This document shows, one piece after another, positions 9,538 through 17,940 of a DNA stretch of 64,000 bases. Under the pieces are notes generated by a model, which ran no database searches, was not told the DNA's origin, and saw nothing but the letters and a program-made list of their open reading frames with translations. Position numbers and translations under genes: made by a program. How positions within the stretch are numbered: the first letter of the stretch is position 1; the number at the start of each line of letters is the position of its first letter. Origin of the DNA: an uncultured Muribaculaceae bacterium (GTDB lineage Bacteria; Bacteroidota; Bacteroidia; Bacteroidales; Muribaculaceae). The stretch covers positions 1 to 64,000 of the forward strand of contig CANRCT010000009.1 in the NCBI GenBank assembly GCA_947629175.1, written 5' to 3'.

Positions 9538-12186
9538 ACTCCTGCGATGCATCCATCGCAGGAGTTCGCCGATCCATAATACCGACGATGTCGATGCGAT
9601 GATTATGATCCAGTCGGAGAAGCGGAGCGGCACGACATTGAAAAGCTCGTCGCCTACGTTGACAATAAGTAGCTGTCCGACAAATATCAGCAAAGTTATT
9701 ATCACGAATCCCTGACAGTCCTTGAAGTGGAAGGCCGAGCGTCCGGTCTCGAATGCGCGGGCATTGAACATGTTCCAGAACTGGAGGAACACGAAAGTGG
9801 TGAAGAACAGTGACAGTTCGTAGGGAGTCAGCCCCGATGAGGTGTGAATAGGTAATCGGCCGATCTGCGTAAGCGATGTGAGGTCAGTATGTTCGAGATA
9901 ATATAGGAAGGCCAGAAGAATGACGAAGAAGAGGCCTCCGGTGCCGATTATGAAGCGCCGCATCGGCGGAGTGATGATGAATGACCGTCGGTCGCGGGGA
10001 GCCTCACGCATGACTGATGGAGTAGGGGGCAGCGATGCCAGAGCCATGGCGGCAAATGTATCCATTATCAGATTGACCCAGAGCATCTGGGTGACGGTCA
10101 GCGGCGACTGCATGCCCATGAACGCTCCGCAGAGCACTATCAGACATGCCACCAGATTGACCGTCATCTGGAAGAGGATAAACCGCTGGATGTTGCGGAA
10201 CAATGAACGTCCCCACATGACCGCCTTGCCGATCGATGTGAAGGAGTTGTCGATAATGGTGATGTCTGAGGCATCTTTGGCCACCGACGTGCCGTCGCCC
10301 ATCGAGAGGCCTACCTGCGCTGCTTTCAGGGCCGGGGCGTCGTTGGTGCCGTCTCCCGTCACAGCCACGACTTCTCCTTTCTGTTGAAGGGCCTCGACGA
10401 GGCGTTTCTTATCCATCGGACGGGCGCGGGCTATTATCTTGAGAGCCTCCGCGCGGTCAAGAAGCTCATGGTCGTCAAGCTGTTCGAATTCAGGGCCGGT
10501 TATTATGGCGTCAGGCGTGTCGTTGTCGTTCCAGATGCCTATCTGTCGTCCTACCTCTTTAGCGGTGGCCGGGGTGTCGCCGGTGACGATCTTAATGTGG
10601 ATGCCTGCATCTGTTACCTCTTGCACGGCCTGAGGCACATCCGCCCTCACAGGATCGGATATTGCCACGATGCCCATGAATGTCAGTCCTCCGGCTACGA
10701 CTTTTCCGCCCTGTATGGGATCCTCATTTTCTGAAAGCCGTTTATATGCGAAGCCGAGAGTGCGCATGCCCTGACTCTGGTATCCGAGCAGCAGGGCGTC
10801 TATTTCCTGCCGGTTTATGCCGCGGGTATTTTCACACATTCCGAATACTATTTCGGGAGCGCCCTTTACATAAAGCATCCTGTCGCCTCCCTTGTCAGTC
10901 ACAGCAGTGGCCATATATTTCCGCTCGGTAGTGAACGGCAGTTCGTCGAAGGGGGTCACGCTCTCACGCAGCTTCCGGTAGTCGTCGCCAATGTCTTTCA
11001 GCCAAAGCAGCAGCGCGCCTTCGGTGGGATTGCCTATCACCGATGGTTTCTCACCCCTGAGATCGAGCTCGGCGGTGGAGTTGGCCGCGATGCTTTCGGC
11101 TACGAGTTCCGCCGGAGGATTACCGAACAGCTTCATGTCGTAGACCTGCATCTGGTTTTGTGTGAGCGTTCCGGTTTTATCAGTGCATATCACAGTGGTG
11201 GCGCCCATGGTCTCGCAGGCGTGGAGTTTACGTACAAGGTTGTTGGTCTTGAGCATGCGGCGCATAGAGTATGCAAGCGCCAGCGTGACTGCCATAGGCA
11301 GTCCTTCGGGCACTGAAACTACCACGAGTGTGACAGCGATCATCAGCGTCTGGAGCAGATAAGCCATAAACGACATCCACTCAAACGGTGTATGGGCAAA
11401 GTACATTATGATCCTTCCGGCCACTATTGCGGCCGCCACTGCGTAGGCAAACCGCGATATCATCTTGCCGAGGCTCTCAAACTGTTCGTCGAGAGGCGTC
11501 TTTACATGATCATCGATCTGCGCCGCCTCGTACACCTTGCCGTTTTCAGTGTGATCGCCGACGGCGGTGACTCTCATCAGGCCGTGTCCCTCCATTACTT
11601 TCGTGCCACGCATCACGTGGTCGGAAGGGAAGGTTGCATCGGGGTCGAATTCGCTCTCTGTCACTGTTTTGTGGGCCATCGGCTCGCCTGTTAGCGTCGA
11701 TTCGTCAACGTTGAGGCTTACCGCTTCAAGCAGCTGCCCGTCGGCAGGTATCTCCATGCCGGTAGTCAGCACCACAATATCTCCGAATACGACATCTCGT
11801 TTGGGTACCATCGTCGGGTTTCCATCGCGGATCACCTGTACGGGCTCGTCGTCATTTACCTTGTTGAGAATGGCGAATTCCTTGTCGGCTTTCTGCTCGA
11901 AATAAAATGCCAGTCCTGTGGCGAGGAGTATTGCGGCAAAGATGCCTACGGGTTCGAAAAAGACTGTCTTGCCCTCATGCAGCCCCCAGTATTCGTAGCA
12001 TGAAATTCCGACTGAAAGCGCTCCGGCGACAAGAAGTATTATGATCAGAGGGTCGGTGAATTTGGCGAGAAACAATTTCCAGGCCGGAGTGCGCGGTGGA
12101 GGAGTAAGCGTGTTCTCGCCGTATTTCAGTCGGTTCTCTTCGACTTCCCGGGCGGTCAGTCCGGTAAGATGTTCGGATTGTGACAT
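9529..12186 (-). CDS. Calcium-translocating P-type ATPase (PMCA/SERCA-like)
   Basis: An 885-residue P2-type ATPase that would pump Ca2+ out of the cytoplasm. The N-terminal cation-ATPase domain (about 1-70) is followed by membrane helices, the actuator loop with LTGEP, an M4 segment with VPEGLPMAVTLALAYSM, the phosphorylation motif DKTGTLTQNQ, the KGAPE nucleotide-binding motif and the hinge VAVTGDGTNDAPALKAAQVG. C-terminal transmembrane helices complete the fold. The frame is open to 12360, but the ATG at 12186 begins the recognisable cytosolic domain and lies about 36 nt downstream of a -7 element. Ion specificity is assigned from overall resemblance only. The 3' end overlaps the S41 protease gene by 9 bp. 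Confidence 0.9.
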   Translation of the reverse strand: MSQSEHLTGLTAREVEENRLKYGENTLTPPPRTPAWKLFLAKFTDPLIIILLVAGALSVGISCYEYWGLHEGKTVFFEPVGIFAAILLATGLAFYFEQKADKEFAILNKVNDDEPVQVIRDGNPTMVPKRDVVFGDIVVLTTGMEIPADGQLLEAVSLNVDESTLTGEPMAHKTVTESEFDPDATFPSDHVMRGTKVMEGHGLMRVTAVGDHTENGKVYEAAQIDDHVKTPLDEQFESLGKMISRFAYAVAAAIVAGRIIMYFAHTPFEWMSFMAYLLQTLMIAVTLVVVSVPEGLPMAVTLALAYSMRRMLKTNNLVRKLHACETMGATTVICTDKTGTLTQNQMQVYDMKLFGNPPAELVAESIAANSTAELDLRGEKPSVIGNPTEGALLLWLKDIGDDYRKLRESVTPFDELPFTTERKYMATAVTDKGGDRMLYVKGAPEIVFGMCENTRGINRQEIDALLLGYQSQGMRTLGFAYKRLSENEDPIQGGKVVAGGLTFMGIVAISDPVRADVPQAVQEVTDAGIHIKIVTGDTPATAKEVGRQIGIWNDNDTPDAIITGPEFEQLDDHELLDRAEALKIIARARPMDKKRLVEALQQKGEVVAVTGDGTNDAPALKAAQVGLSMGDGTSVAKDASDITIIDNSFTSIGKAVMWGRSLFRNIQRFILFQMTVNLVACLIVLCGAFMGMQSPLTVTQMLWVNLIMDTFAAMALASLPPTPSVMREAPRDRRSFIITPPMRRFIIGTGGLFFVILLAFLYYLEHTDLTSLTQIGRLPIHTSSGLTPYELSLFFTTFVFLQFWNMFNARAFETGRSAFHFKDCQGFVIITLLIFVGQLLIVNVGDELFNVVPLRFSDWIIIIASTSSVLWIGELLRWMHRRSLS
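9538..9565 (+). terminator. Perfect 12-bp hairpin directly after the S41 protease stop
   Basis: ACTCCTGCGATG-catc-CATCGCAGGAGT forms a perfect 12-bp stem with a 4-nt loop. It starts at the base after the protease stop codon and lies inside the last codons of the opposite-strand ATPase gene. There is no T run, so it may stop transcription only weakly or protect the mRNA 3' end. Confidence 0.5.
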
Positions 12187-12221
12187 TTCTTGGGGTTTAC
12201 TTGTATTGTTGGTTAGCCGTG

Positions 12222-12229
12222 CAAAATTA
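12222..12229 (-). promoter_or_regulatory. -7 element upstream of the Ca2+ ATPase gene
   Basis: TAATTTTG on the minus strand, 35 bp before the chosen ATG at 12186. No TTTG was found at the expected -33 distance, so the assignment rests on the -7 box alone. Confidence 0.45.
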
Positions 12230-12323
12230 CTCAAACCTAAGGAGTAGTAGATTGAGCCGGCTGTTACATTTTTGTTAACTTTATAACACTTCGGGCCTTC
12301 TGATGTTTTGCGGATATTGCAGA

Positions 12324-12357
12324 CGAGGCGTCGTGTCGGGTCTGACACAACGCCTCG
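12324..12357 (-). terminator. Hairpin after purT
   Basis: CGAGGCG and CGTGTC arms pair with GACAC and CGCCTCG around a 6-nt loop, leaving one unpaired position. It sits 24 bp past the purT stop and before the ATPase promoter. No clear T run follows on the minus strand. Confidence 0.5.
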
Positions 12358-12380
12358 CATTATTTCAAACAGTTCGCTTT

Positions 12381-13571
12381 TCAGCGGGGGAGCACGTTGA
12401 CCCTGAGCTTGTCATAAGCGCGGTCGGCTTTAGCACGGGCCTCTTCAAGGGTGTCGGCAGTGGCGAGTATCACACCCATGCGGCGATGTCCCTTGATTTC
12501 AGGCTTGCCGAAGATGCGCATCTGTGTGCCCGGCTCTTCGAGCACCCGTTCAAGCGAGTCCATTTCGATCTTGTCTGTGTCACCCTCTACCACGACAGCC
12601 CTTGAAGCCGATGGGCCGAAGAAGCGGATCTCCGGCACCGGAAGTCCGAGCAGGGCGCGTGCATGGAGTGCGAATTCGCTCAGATCCTGAGAGATCATGG
12701 TGACCATGCCGGTATCGTGGGGGCGGGGAGATACTTCGCTGAATATCACCTCGTCGCCTTTGATGAAGAGCTCCACGCCGAATATGCCGTAGCCGCCGAG
12801 GGCATCTGTCACTTTGCGGGCGATCTCGCGGGCCTTTTCAATCGCAGCGGCCGACATCGGCTGCGGCTGCCAGGAGTAGCGGTAATCGCCTTCAACCTGT
12901 ATGTGGCCAACCGGTTCGCAGAATGTAGTGCCTGAGCAGCTTCTTACGGTGAGCAGTGTGATCTCGTAATCGAAATTGACGAATCCCTCCACTATCACGC
13001 GTCCGGCACCCGCACGTCCGCCTTCCTGAGCTACATGCCAGGCATGCTCGATCTGGTCGGCGCTCTTGATGGTGGATTGCCCGTGACCCGAAGAACTCAT
13101 GATCGGTTTTACGACACAGGGTATCCCGACGGCCTCTACTGCGGCTTTGAACTCGTCGTAGTCGGAGGCGAACCGATAGTCGGAGGTCTTGATGCCAAGC
13201 TGTTCGGCAGCCAGCCGCCGTATTCCCTCGCGGTTCATTGTGAGCCATGCGGCATTGGCTGTGGGAGTGACGTGATAGCCTTCGGCCTCAAGCTCCTTGA
13301 GCACCGGAGTGGCTATAGCTTCTACTTCCGGAATGATATGATCCGGTTTTTCGAGCTCGATTATGCGGCGCAGCTCGGCTCCGTCGAGCATGTTGAACAC
13401 ATGGGAGCGGTGAGCCACCTGCATAGCCGGGGCGTTGGCATACTTGTCGCACGCCACTACCTCCACTCCGAAGCGCTGAAGCTCAATAGCCACTTCCTTG
13501 CCTAACTCGCCGCTGCCGAGCAGCAGTGCTTTGCGACCCACCGGGGTCATAACAGAACCGATTTTTGCCAT
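12381..13571 (-). CDS. purT: Formate-dependent phosphoribosylglycinamide formyltransferase (PurT)
   Basis: A 396-residue ATP-grasp enzyme of purine biosynthesis. It uses formate and ATP to convert GAR to formyl-GAR, the folate-independent alternative to PurN. An N-terminal Rossmann-like region with [16 protein letters not shown] (about 15-30) is followed by the ATP-grasp domain, with [12 protein letters not shown] and the metal/ATP-binding segment [24 protein letters not shown]. Length matches the family. It has its own near-perfect promoter and a downstream hairpin, so it is probably monocistronic. Confidence 0.95.
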   Translation of the reverse strand: MAKIGSVMTPVGRKALLLGSGELGKEVAIELQRFGVEVVACDKYANAPAMQVAHRSHVFNMLDGAELRRIIELEKPDHIIPEVEAIATPVLKELEAEGYHVTPTANAAWLTMNREGIRRLAAEQLGIKTSDYRFASDYDEFKAAVEAVGIPCVVKPIMSSSGHGQSTIKSADQIEHAWHVAQEGGRAGAGRVIVEGFVNFDYEITLLTVRSCSGTTFCEPVGHIQVEGDYRYSWQPQPMSAAAIEKAREIARKVTDALGGYGIFGVELFIKGDEVIFSEVSPRPHDTGMVTMISQDLSEFALHARALLGLPVPEIRFFGPSASRAVVVEGDTDKIEMDSLERVLEEPGTQMRIFGKPEIKGHRRMGVILATADTLEEARAKADRAYDKLRVNVLPR

Positions 13572-13622
13572 CTGCGATATGTGATTTGTAGAGTTGATTA
13601 GTCAGGTAATTGAAATATTCCG

Positions 13623-13654
13623 CAAAGTTAATGATTTGTCGGCTCAGGCGCAAA
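13623..13654 (-). promoter_or_regulatory. Promoter of purT
   Basis: TTTG (13651-13654), exactly 20 bp, then TAACTTTG (13623-13630) on the minus strand. This is a full match to the Bacteroidetes housekeeping consensus and leaves a leader of about 45 nt before the purT ATG. Confidence 0.75.
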
Positions 13655-13689
13655 TCCGTGGCCATATATGCCTGGCGTAACTCTTCAAA

Positions 13690-14775
13690 TCATTTGCCGA
13701 TATATTCTTTGAAGAATTTTTCAATCGAGGCAAAGGGGATGATATCTTTCCGGTCGTAGAGGTCGGTATGACTTGCGCCAGGGATCACCATGAACAATTT
13801 GTTGTTCTCCTTACCCGGAGTTACAGTAAGTTTCTTGTAGGCGTCGCTGCCGAAATAGAAAGAATGAGCCTTCTCTCCGTGGAGAATCATCACTGCATTA
13901 CCTATCTCTGAAGCACGGCTCATCAGCGGGAAGTTTATCCACGGAATCGGGGATGTCGCGTTTCGTCCGCCGTTGGAGTTGAGCGAGCGGGGATGATAGC
14001 CGCGCTTGGTCTTATAGTAGTCATAATAGTCGCGAAGGAATTTGGGAGCGTCGTCGGGCAATACATCGGGTACGCCTCCGCCAAGTCTGGGAGTGCCGTT
14101 GATATAGTCTTCGGTGCGTTGTGCGGCCAGTGTCTCGCGGAGAGCGTTGCGGGCCTCGGCACTGTCGTCGGCGTCAAAATAGCCGTTGGAGTCGACTCGG
14201 CTCATGTCGTACATCGTCGATGCAAGAGTGGCCTTGATCCGTGGATCCGCGGCTGCCGCGTTGATGGCTATGCCGCCCCAGCCGCAGATACCTATGATGC
14301 CGACTCTCTGAGGATCAACCTCGGGATTGGTCACAAGATAATCGACTGCCGCGCTGAAGTCCTCAGTGTTGATGTCGGGAGAGGTCATGTAGCGGGGAGT
14401 GCCACCGCTCTCGCCTGTGAAGGACGGGTCGAAGGCTATGGTAAGGAAACCGCGTTCAGCCATCTCCTGCGCGTACAGACCGGCTGCCTGTTCCTTGACG
14501 GCGCCGAAAGGTCCGCAGACGGCTATGGCCGGGAGTTTGCCGGTTACGTCTTTGGGTTTATACATATCGGCGGCAAGCGTGATGCCGTAGCGGTTGACGA
14601 ATGTCACCTTGCTGTGGTCAACTTTTTCACTCTTGGGAAATGTCTTGTCCCATTCTTTTGTCAGAGTCAGTTTTTCCATGTCGTTTTTGTTTTCTTTTGG
14701 ACCGGAGGCGTGGAGGTCAGTGATTCCTGCTGAAAGAATCAGAAGACTTGCCACCAGTGATTGCTTTACATTCAT
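13690..14775 (-). CDS. Secreted alpha/beta hydrolase
   Basis: A 361-residue alpha/beta-hydrolase fold protein with an N-terminal signal peptide (about residues 1-24). The nucleophile elbow is GICGWGG, with Cys in the position usually taken by Ser, as in dienelactone hydrolase-type enzymes; a C-terminal HTDLY supplies a likely catalytic His. The family is annotated broadly as alpha/beta hydrolase, and the substrate is unknown. I chose the ATG at 14775 because it starts a normal signal peptide; a GTG at 14796 would overlap the upstream flavoprotein stop. It lies 17 bp behind the flavoprotein gene and is probably co-transcribed with it. Confidence 0.8.
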   Translation of the reverse strand: MNVKQSLVASLLILSAGITDLHASGPKENKNDMEKLTLTKEWDKTFPKSEKVDHSKVTFVNRYGITLAADMYKPKDVTGKLPAIAVCGPFGAVKEQAAGLYAQEMAERGFLTIAFDPSFTGESGGTPRYMTSPDINTEDFSAAVDYLVTNPEVDPQRVGIIGICGWGGIAINAAAADPRIKATLASTMYDMSRVDSNGYFDADDSAEARNALRETLAAQRTEDYINGTPRLGGGVPDVLPDDAPKFLRDYYDYYKTKRGYHPRSLNSNGGRNATSPIPWINFPLMSRASEIGNAVMILHGEKAHSFYFGSDAYKKLTVTPGKENNKLFMVIPGASHTDLYDRKDIIPFASIEKFFKEYIGK

Positions 14776-14792
14776 ATTATCGGGTTTGGTTG

Positions 14793-15332
14793 TCACTGGA
14801 TATTATAGCCCATGGCGTAGGCTTCGGCAAGAGCCGGATGCCCCTTGATCTCTTCCGGCCCGCTGACACCTCCGGCGAACACCGTTCCTGCGAGACGGGC
14901 TTTCTCGAAACAGTCGATCCATCCGGTCAATCCCATGACTGCGCGTTCTGGAGTCGATTCTTCATCCTCGGCGGCGCTCGTCAGCATATAGATGTCACGG
15001 AAACGATAATCCGAAGGATATAGCGGGTTGGCGCGGTCGAGCAAAGTCTTCAGCTGTCCGCTCATCCCGTAATAATAAATAGGCGTTGCAAAAGCTATCA
15101 CATCGGCATCGTGCATTTTGGCAACAACAGCCTGCGAGTCATCTGCAATCACACATTTCCGTGTATTCTGGCAGGCGAGGCAACCGCGACAAAAGCGTAT
15201 GTCCTTGCCACGAAGAGTGATCAGTTCCACTACGTTTCCGGCATCGGAGGCTCCCCGTGAAAATTCTTCAGCGAGAATCTCGGAATTGCTGCCTTTGCGC
15301 AGGCTGGATGAGATTATCAGTACATTCTTCAT
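14793..15332 (-). CDS. Flavodoxin-fold NAD(P)H-dependent FMN reductase / iron-sulfur flavoprotein-like
   Basis: A 179-residue flavodoxin-like protein. The N-terminal strand and phosphate-binding loop IISSSLRKGSNSE bind FMN. The CRGCLACQNTRKC segment (about 49-61) resembles the cysteine cluster of iron-sulfur flavoproteins. The FATPIYYYGMSGQLKTLLDR segment is typical of the NADPH-dependent FMN reductase family. It probably transfers electrons or reduces quinone-like or electrophilic compounds. With the adjacent hydrolase and the AraC regulator further upstream, this looks like an inducible detoxification or small-molecule response module; that grouping is inference. Confidence 0.82.
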   Translation of the reverse strand: MKNVLIISSSLRKGSNSEILAEEFSRGASDAGNVVELITLRGKDIRFCRGCLACQNTRKCVIADDSQAVVAKMHDADVIAFATPIYYYGMSGQLKTLLDRANPLYPSDYRFRDIYMLTSAAEDEESTPERAVMGLTGWIDCFEKARLAGTVFAGGVSGPEEIKGHPALAEAYAMGYNIQ

Positions 15333-15438
15333 ATCTGTAGTTTTTTGGGTGTAACTATCGACGTTTGAATGATCAAATATGATTTATCATGAGTTGATCT
15401 GAATCAGCAGGATTATTCATACTGCGAAATTACAGAAA

Positions 15439-15468
15439 GAGCCCCACAGCGAGATTGCTGTGAGGCTC
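15439..15468 (-). terminator. Terminator hairpin after the AraC gene
   Basis: GAGCC and CACAGC arms pair with GCTGTG and GGCTC around gagatt, with one mismatch. On the minus strand it is followed by TTTCTGTAATTT. It lies 29 bp downstream of the AraC-family gene. Confidence 0.6.
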
Positions 15469-15497
15469 AATTATTGTTTCTGAAAAGGTCAGACTTG

Positions 15498-16352
15498 TTA
15501 TTCAGCCGATAAGGACGCGGCTGTCGGAGCGATACCGAATTCTTTTTTGAAAGCCGTGGAGAAGTGTGACGGGTTGCGGAAACCGACTTCGGCATACACT
15601 TCAACGACTTTCTTTTTGCCTGTTTTCATCAGCTCATATGCTTTCCCAAGGCGTCTCTTGATAAGCCATTTTTCGGGTGTAAGATCACTGATCTTCTTGA
15701 AATCACGTTTGAATGTAGCGAGACTGCGTCCTGTATAATGGGCTATTTCCTCTATACTCAGGTCGCACATGAAATTCTCTTCCATAAAGTCGAGAATATC
15801 TATCTTCCAAGGTTCGTTGAAATCAAACAGCGTAGGCACGAATCTATCGTCGATAGCTAAAAGAGCCATCAGTCCCTCTTGGAGTTTCAGCTCCATGAAA
15901 TCGGCCTTTGGCTTTACCCCCGGGTCGAAATAGGGGGTCATAGAGGCAAAGAGGCTTGCAAGTTCGACAGTGCGTGGCAATTTGATGACTCCGTCAGGAA
16001 GCTTGCCTGTTGTCGGGCTGATTCTGTTAAGTGACAGTCTGCCATACATCTCTCGAAGAAAACTGCGGGTAAACATCAAGAATATTCCGCAGTATCGTTC
16101 TCCCTGATACGTCTTCTTATACATGGTGATATGGTGATCACGTGGTATGAACACGCATTCACCTTTTCGCACACGTATTTGCTCAGCGCCGTTGTCAAGA
16201 ATCATCTCGCCGGAATACACGTAATTTACCGCATATTCCCGCGAGCGGTGTATGCAGCCGCTGATATCATCATAGAAGAAGCTGTAAAATACATTGTTGT
16301 AATTGAATATCAGCTTCATCGGGCCAAGATTCTCTTTCGGGTCTATAGCCAT
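15498..16352 (-). CDS. AraC family transcriptional regulator
   Basis: A 284-residue regulator with an N-terminal cupin-like sensor region (about 15-170) and a C-terminal AraC DNA-binding domain (about 185-280) with two helix-turn-helix motifs, visible as IEEIAHYTGRSLATFKRDFK and VVEVYAEVGFRNPSHFSTAF. It ends a few residues after FKKEFG, as in this family. It is encoded just upstream of, and on the same strand as, the flavoprotein and hydrolase genes, which are plausible targets. Alternative ATG at 16319. The ligand is unknown. Confidence 0.87.
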   Translation of the reverse strand: MAIDPKENLGPMKLIFNYNNVFYSFFYDDISGCIHRSREYAVNYVYSGEMILDNGAEQIRVRKGECVFIPRDHHITMYKKTYQGERYCGIFLMFTRSFLREMYGRLSLNRISPTTGKLPDGVIKLPRTVELASLFASMTPYFDPGVKPKADFMELKLQEGLMALLAIDDRFVPTLFDFNEPWKIDILDFMEENFMCDLSIEEIAHYTGRSLATFKRDFKKISDLTPEKWLIKRRLGKAYELMKTGKKKVVEVYAEVGFRNPSHFSTAFKKEFGIAPTAASLSAE

Positions 16353-16396
16353 GATCCTTTAATATGCCAGTCGCCGTGTACAGATATAGTATGTCT

Positions 16397-17938
16397 TCAT
16401 GCGGGAAGCAAAGCGAGGTCAAATACCTGACTCGCATCGGAAACATAATGCACGTTGAGCCCCTCGATGTATACCGGCAGTATCTCGTCTACATCCTTGC
16501 GGTTGGCTTCCGGGAGAATGACGTCGGTGATGCCGGCGCGCTTTGCGGCAAGTATTTTTTCCTTGACTCCACCGATCGGGAGCACTTTGCCCCGCAGAGT
16601 CAGTTCGCCAGTCATTGCCACCCGAGGCTTGGGGCGGCGTCCGGTCAGAGCCGAAACAATCGATGTGGCCATAGTTATGCCTGCCGACGGGCCATCCTTT
16701 GGTATTGCGCCTTCGGGCACGTGGATATGCACGGCGCGGTCGGTGAGTGCGTCGTCGGCTATACCGAGAGCAGATGCGTGGCTTCTTACATGCTGCAGTG
16801 CTATTGATGCCGATTCTTTCATCACGTCGCCGAGTTTACCTGTCAGAGTCAGACGCTCTCCTTTCGACGGTGACAGTGATGTCTCCACATAAAGCACGCA
16901 TCCGCCTGCTGCGGTCCATGCCAGTCCGGTTATGACTCCTGCATAATCATTGCCCTCATAGCGTTCGCGGGTATATGGCGCAGCGCCGAGCAAAGCGGTC
17001 AGATCGGAGGTGTCGACCGGGCTGGGCCACGATTGTCCGCTCACTTTTCGCAGAACGATTTTGCGCACGATCGACGCCAGGCGCTTTTCGAGCTGGCGCA
17101 CGCCGCTCTCGCCCGTGTAAGTGTCGATCAGCGTCCCCATCGCCTCGTCGGTGATATTGACGTCGTCGGCATTCAGACCCGCTTCGGCCACAAGACGCGG
17201 GAGAAGATGCCGGCGTGCGATCTCCGTCTTTTCTTCGGGAAGATATCCTGAAATGTCGATGATCTCCATGCGGTCGATCAGCGGAGCGGGAATGCTCGAA
17301 AGAGTGTTGGCGGTAGCGATGAAAAGCGTCTGCGACAGGTCGAAATCCACATCCACATAATTATCATGGAAGCGGCAGTTCTGCTCCGGATCGAGCACTT
17401 CGAGAAGCGCCGAAGAGGGATCGCCGCGGAAGTCGGAACCTATCTTGTCGATCTCGTCGAGAAGAATCACGGGATTGCTTGATCCGCATCGCCGCAGAGC
17501 GTCGATGATGCGTCCGGGCATAGCGCCGATATAGGTGCGCCGGTGGCCGCGTATTTCGGCTTCGTCATGCAGTCCGCCGAGAGCCACGCGGCGGTATTTC
17601 CGACCGAGAGCGGTGGCGATCGACTGTCCGAGCGAGGTTTTGCCTACGCCGGGGGCTCCGACAAGGCATATTATCGGAGCGTGGCTCGACGGCGCGCTGA
17701 TGAGCATGGCTATCTGCTCGAGAATGCGCTCTTTCACTTTTTCCAGACCGAAATGATCGGCGTCGAGCACCTCGCGTGCGTGGGATATGTCAGTGACCGG
17801 CTCATCGGTCTTGCCCCAGGGCAGATCGGTGAGAAGTTCGAGATAGGAGAGCTGCACCGAATAATCGGGGCTCTGGGGAGCATAGCGCGAGAGTTTCGAC
17901 AGTTCGCGCTCGAAAATCTTCATCACCGGCTCCGGCAT
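16397..17938 (-). CDS. lon: Lon protease, C-terminal part (AAA+ and Ser-Lys protease)
   Basis: The second reading frame of the split lon gene, at least 513 residues from the ATG at 17938; the open frame extends upstream through the conserved linker. It has Walker A GAPGVGKTS, Walker B and sensor region VILLDEIDKIG, RGDPSSALLEVLDPEQN, and the protease domain with the catalytic serine in DGPSAGITM and catalytic lysine in GGVKEKILAAKRAG. If translated on its own from ATG 17938 it could still form an ATPase-protease but would lack the substrate-binding domain. Confidence 0.78.
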   Translation of the reverse strand: MPEPVMKIFERELSKLSRYAPQSPDYSVQLSYLELLTDLPWGKTDEPVTDISHAREVLDADHFGLEKVKERILEQIAMLISAPSSHAPIICLVGAPGVGKTSLGQSIATALGRKYRRVALGGLHDEAEIRGHRRTYIGAMPGRIIDALRRCGSSNPVILLDEIDKIGSDFRGDPSSALLEVLDPEQNCRFHDNYVDVDFDLSQTLFIATANTLSSIPAPLIDRMEIIDISGYLPEEKTEIARRHLLPRLVAEAGLNADDVNITDEAMGTLIDTYTGESGVRQLEKRLASIVRKIVLRKVSGQSWPSPVDTSDLTALLGAAPYTRERYEGNDYAGVITGLAWTAAGGCVLYVETSLSPSKGERLTLTGKLGDVMKESASIALQHVRSHASALGIADDALTDRAVHIHVPEGAIPKDGPSAGITMATSIVSALTGRRPKPRVAMTGELTLRGKVLPIGGVKEKILAAKRAGITDVILPEANRKDVDEILPVYIEGLNVHYVSDASQVFDLALLPA

Positions 17939-17940
17939 GG

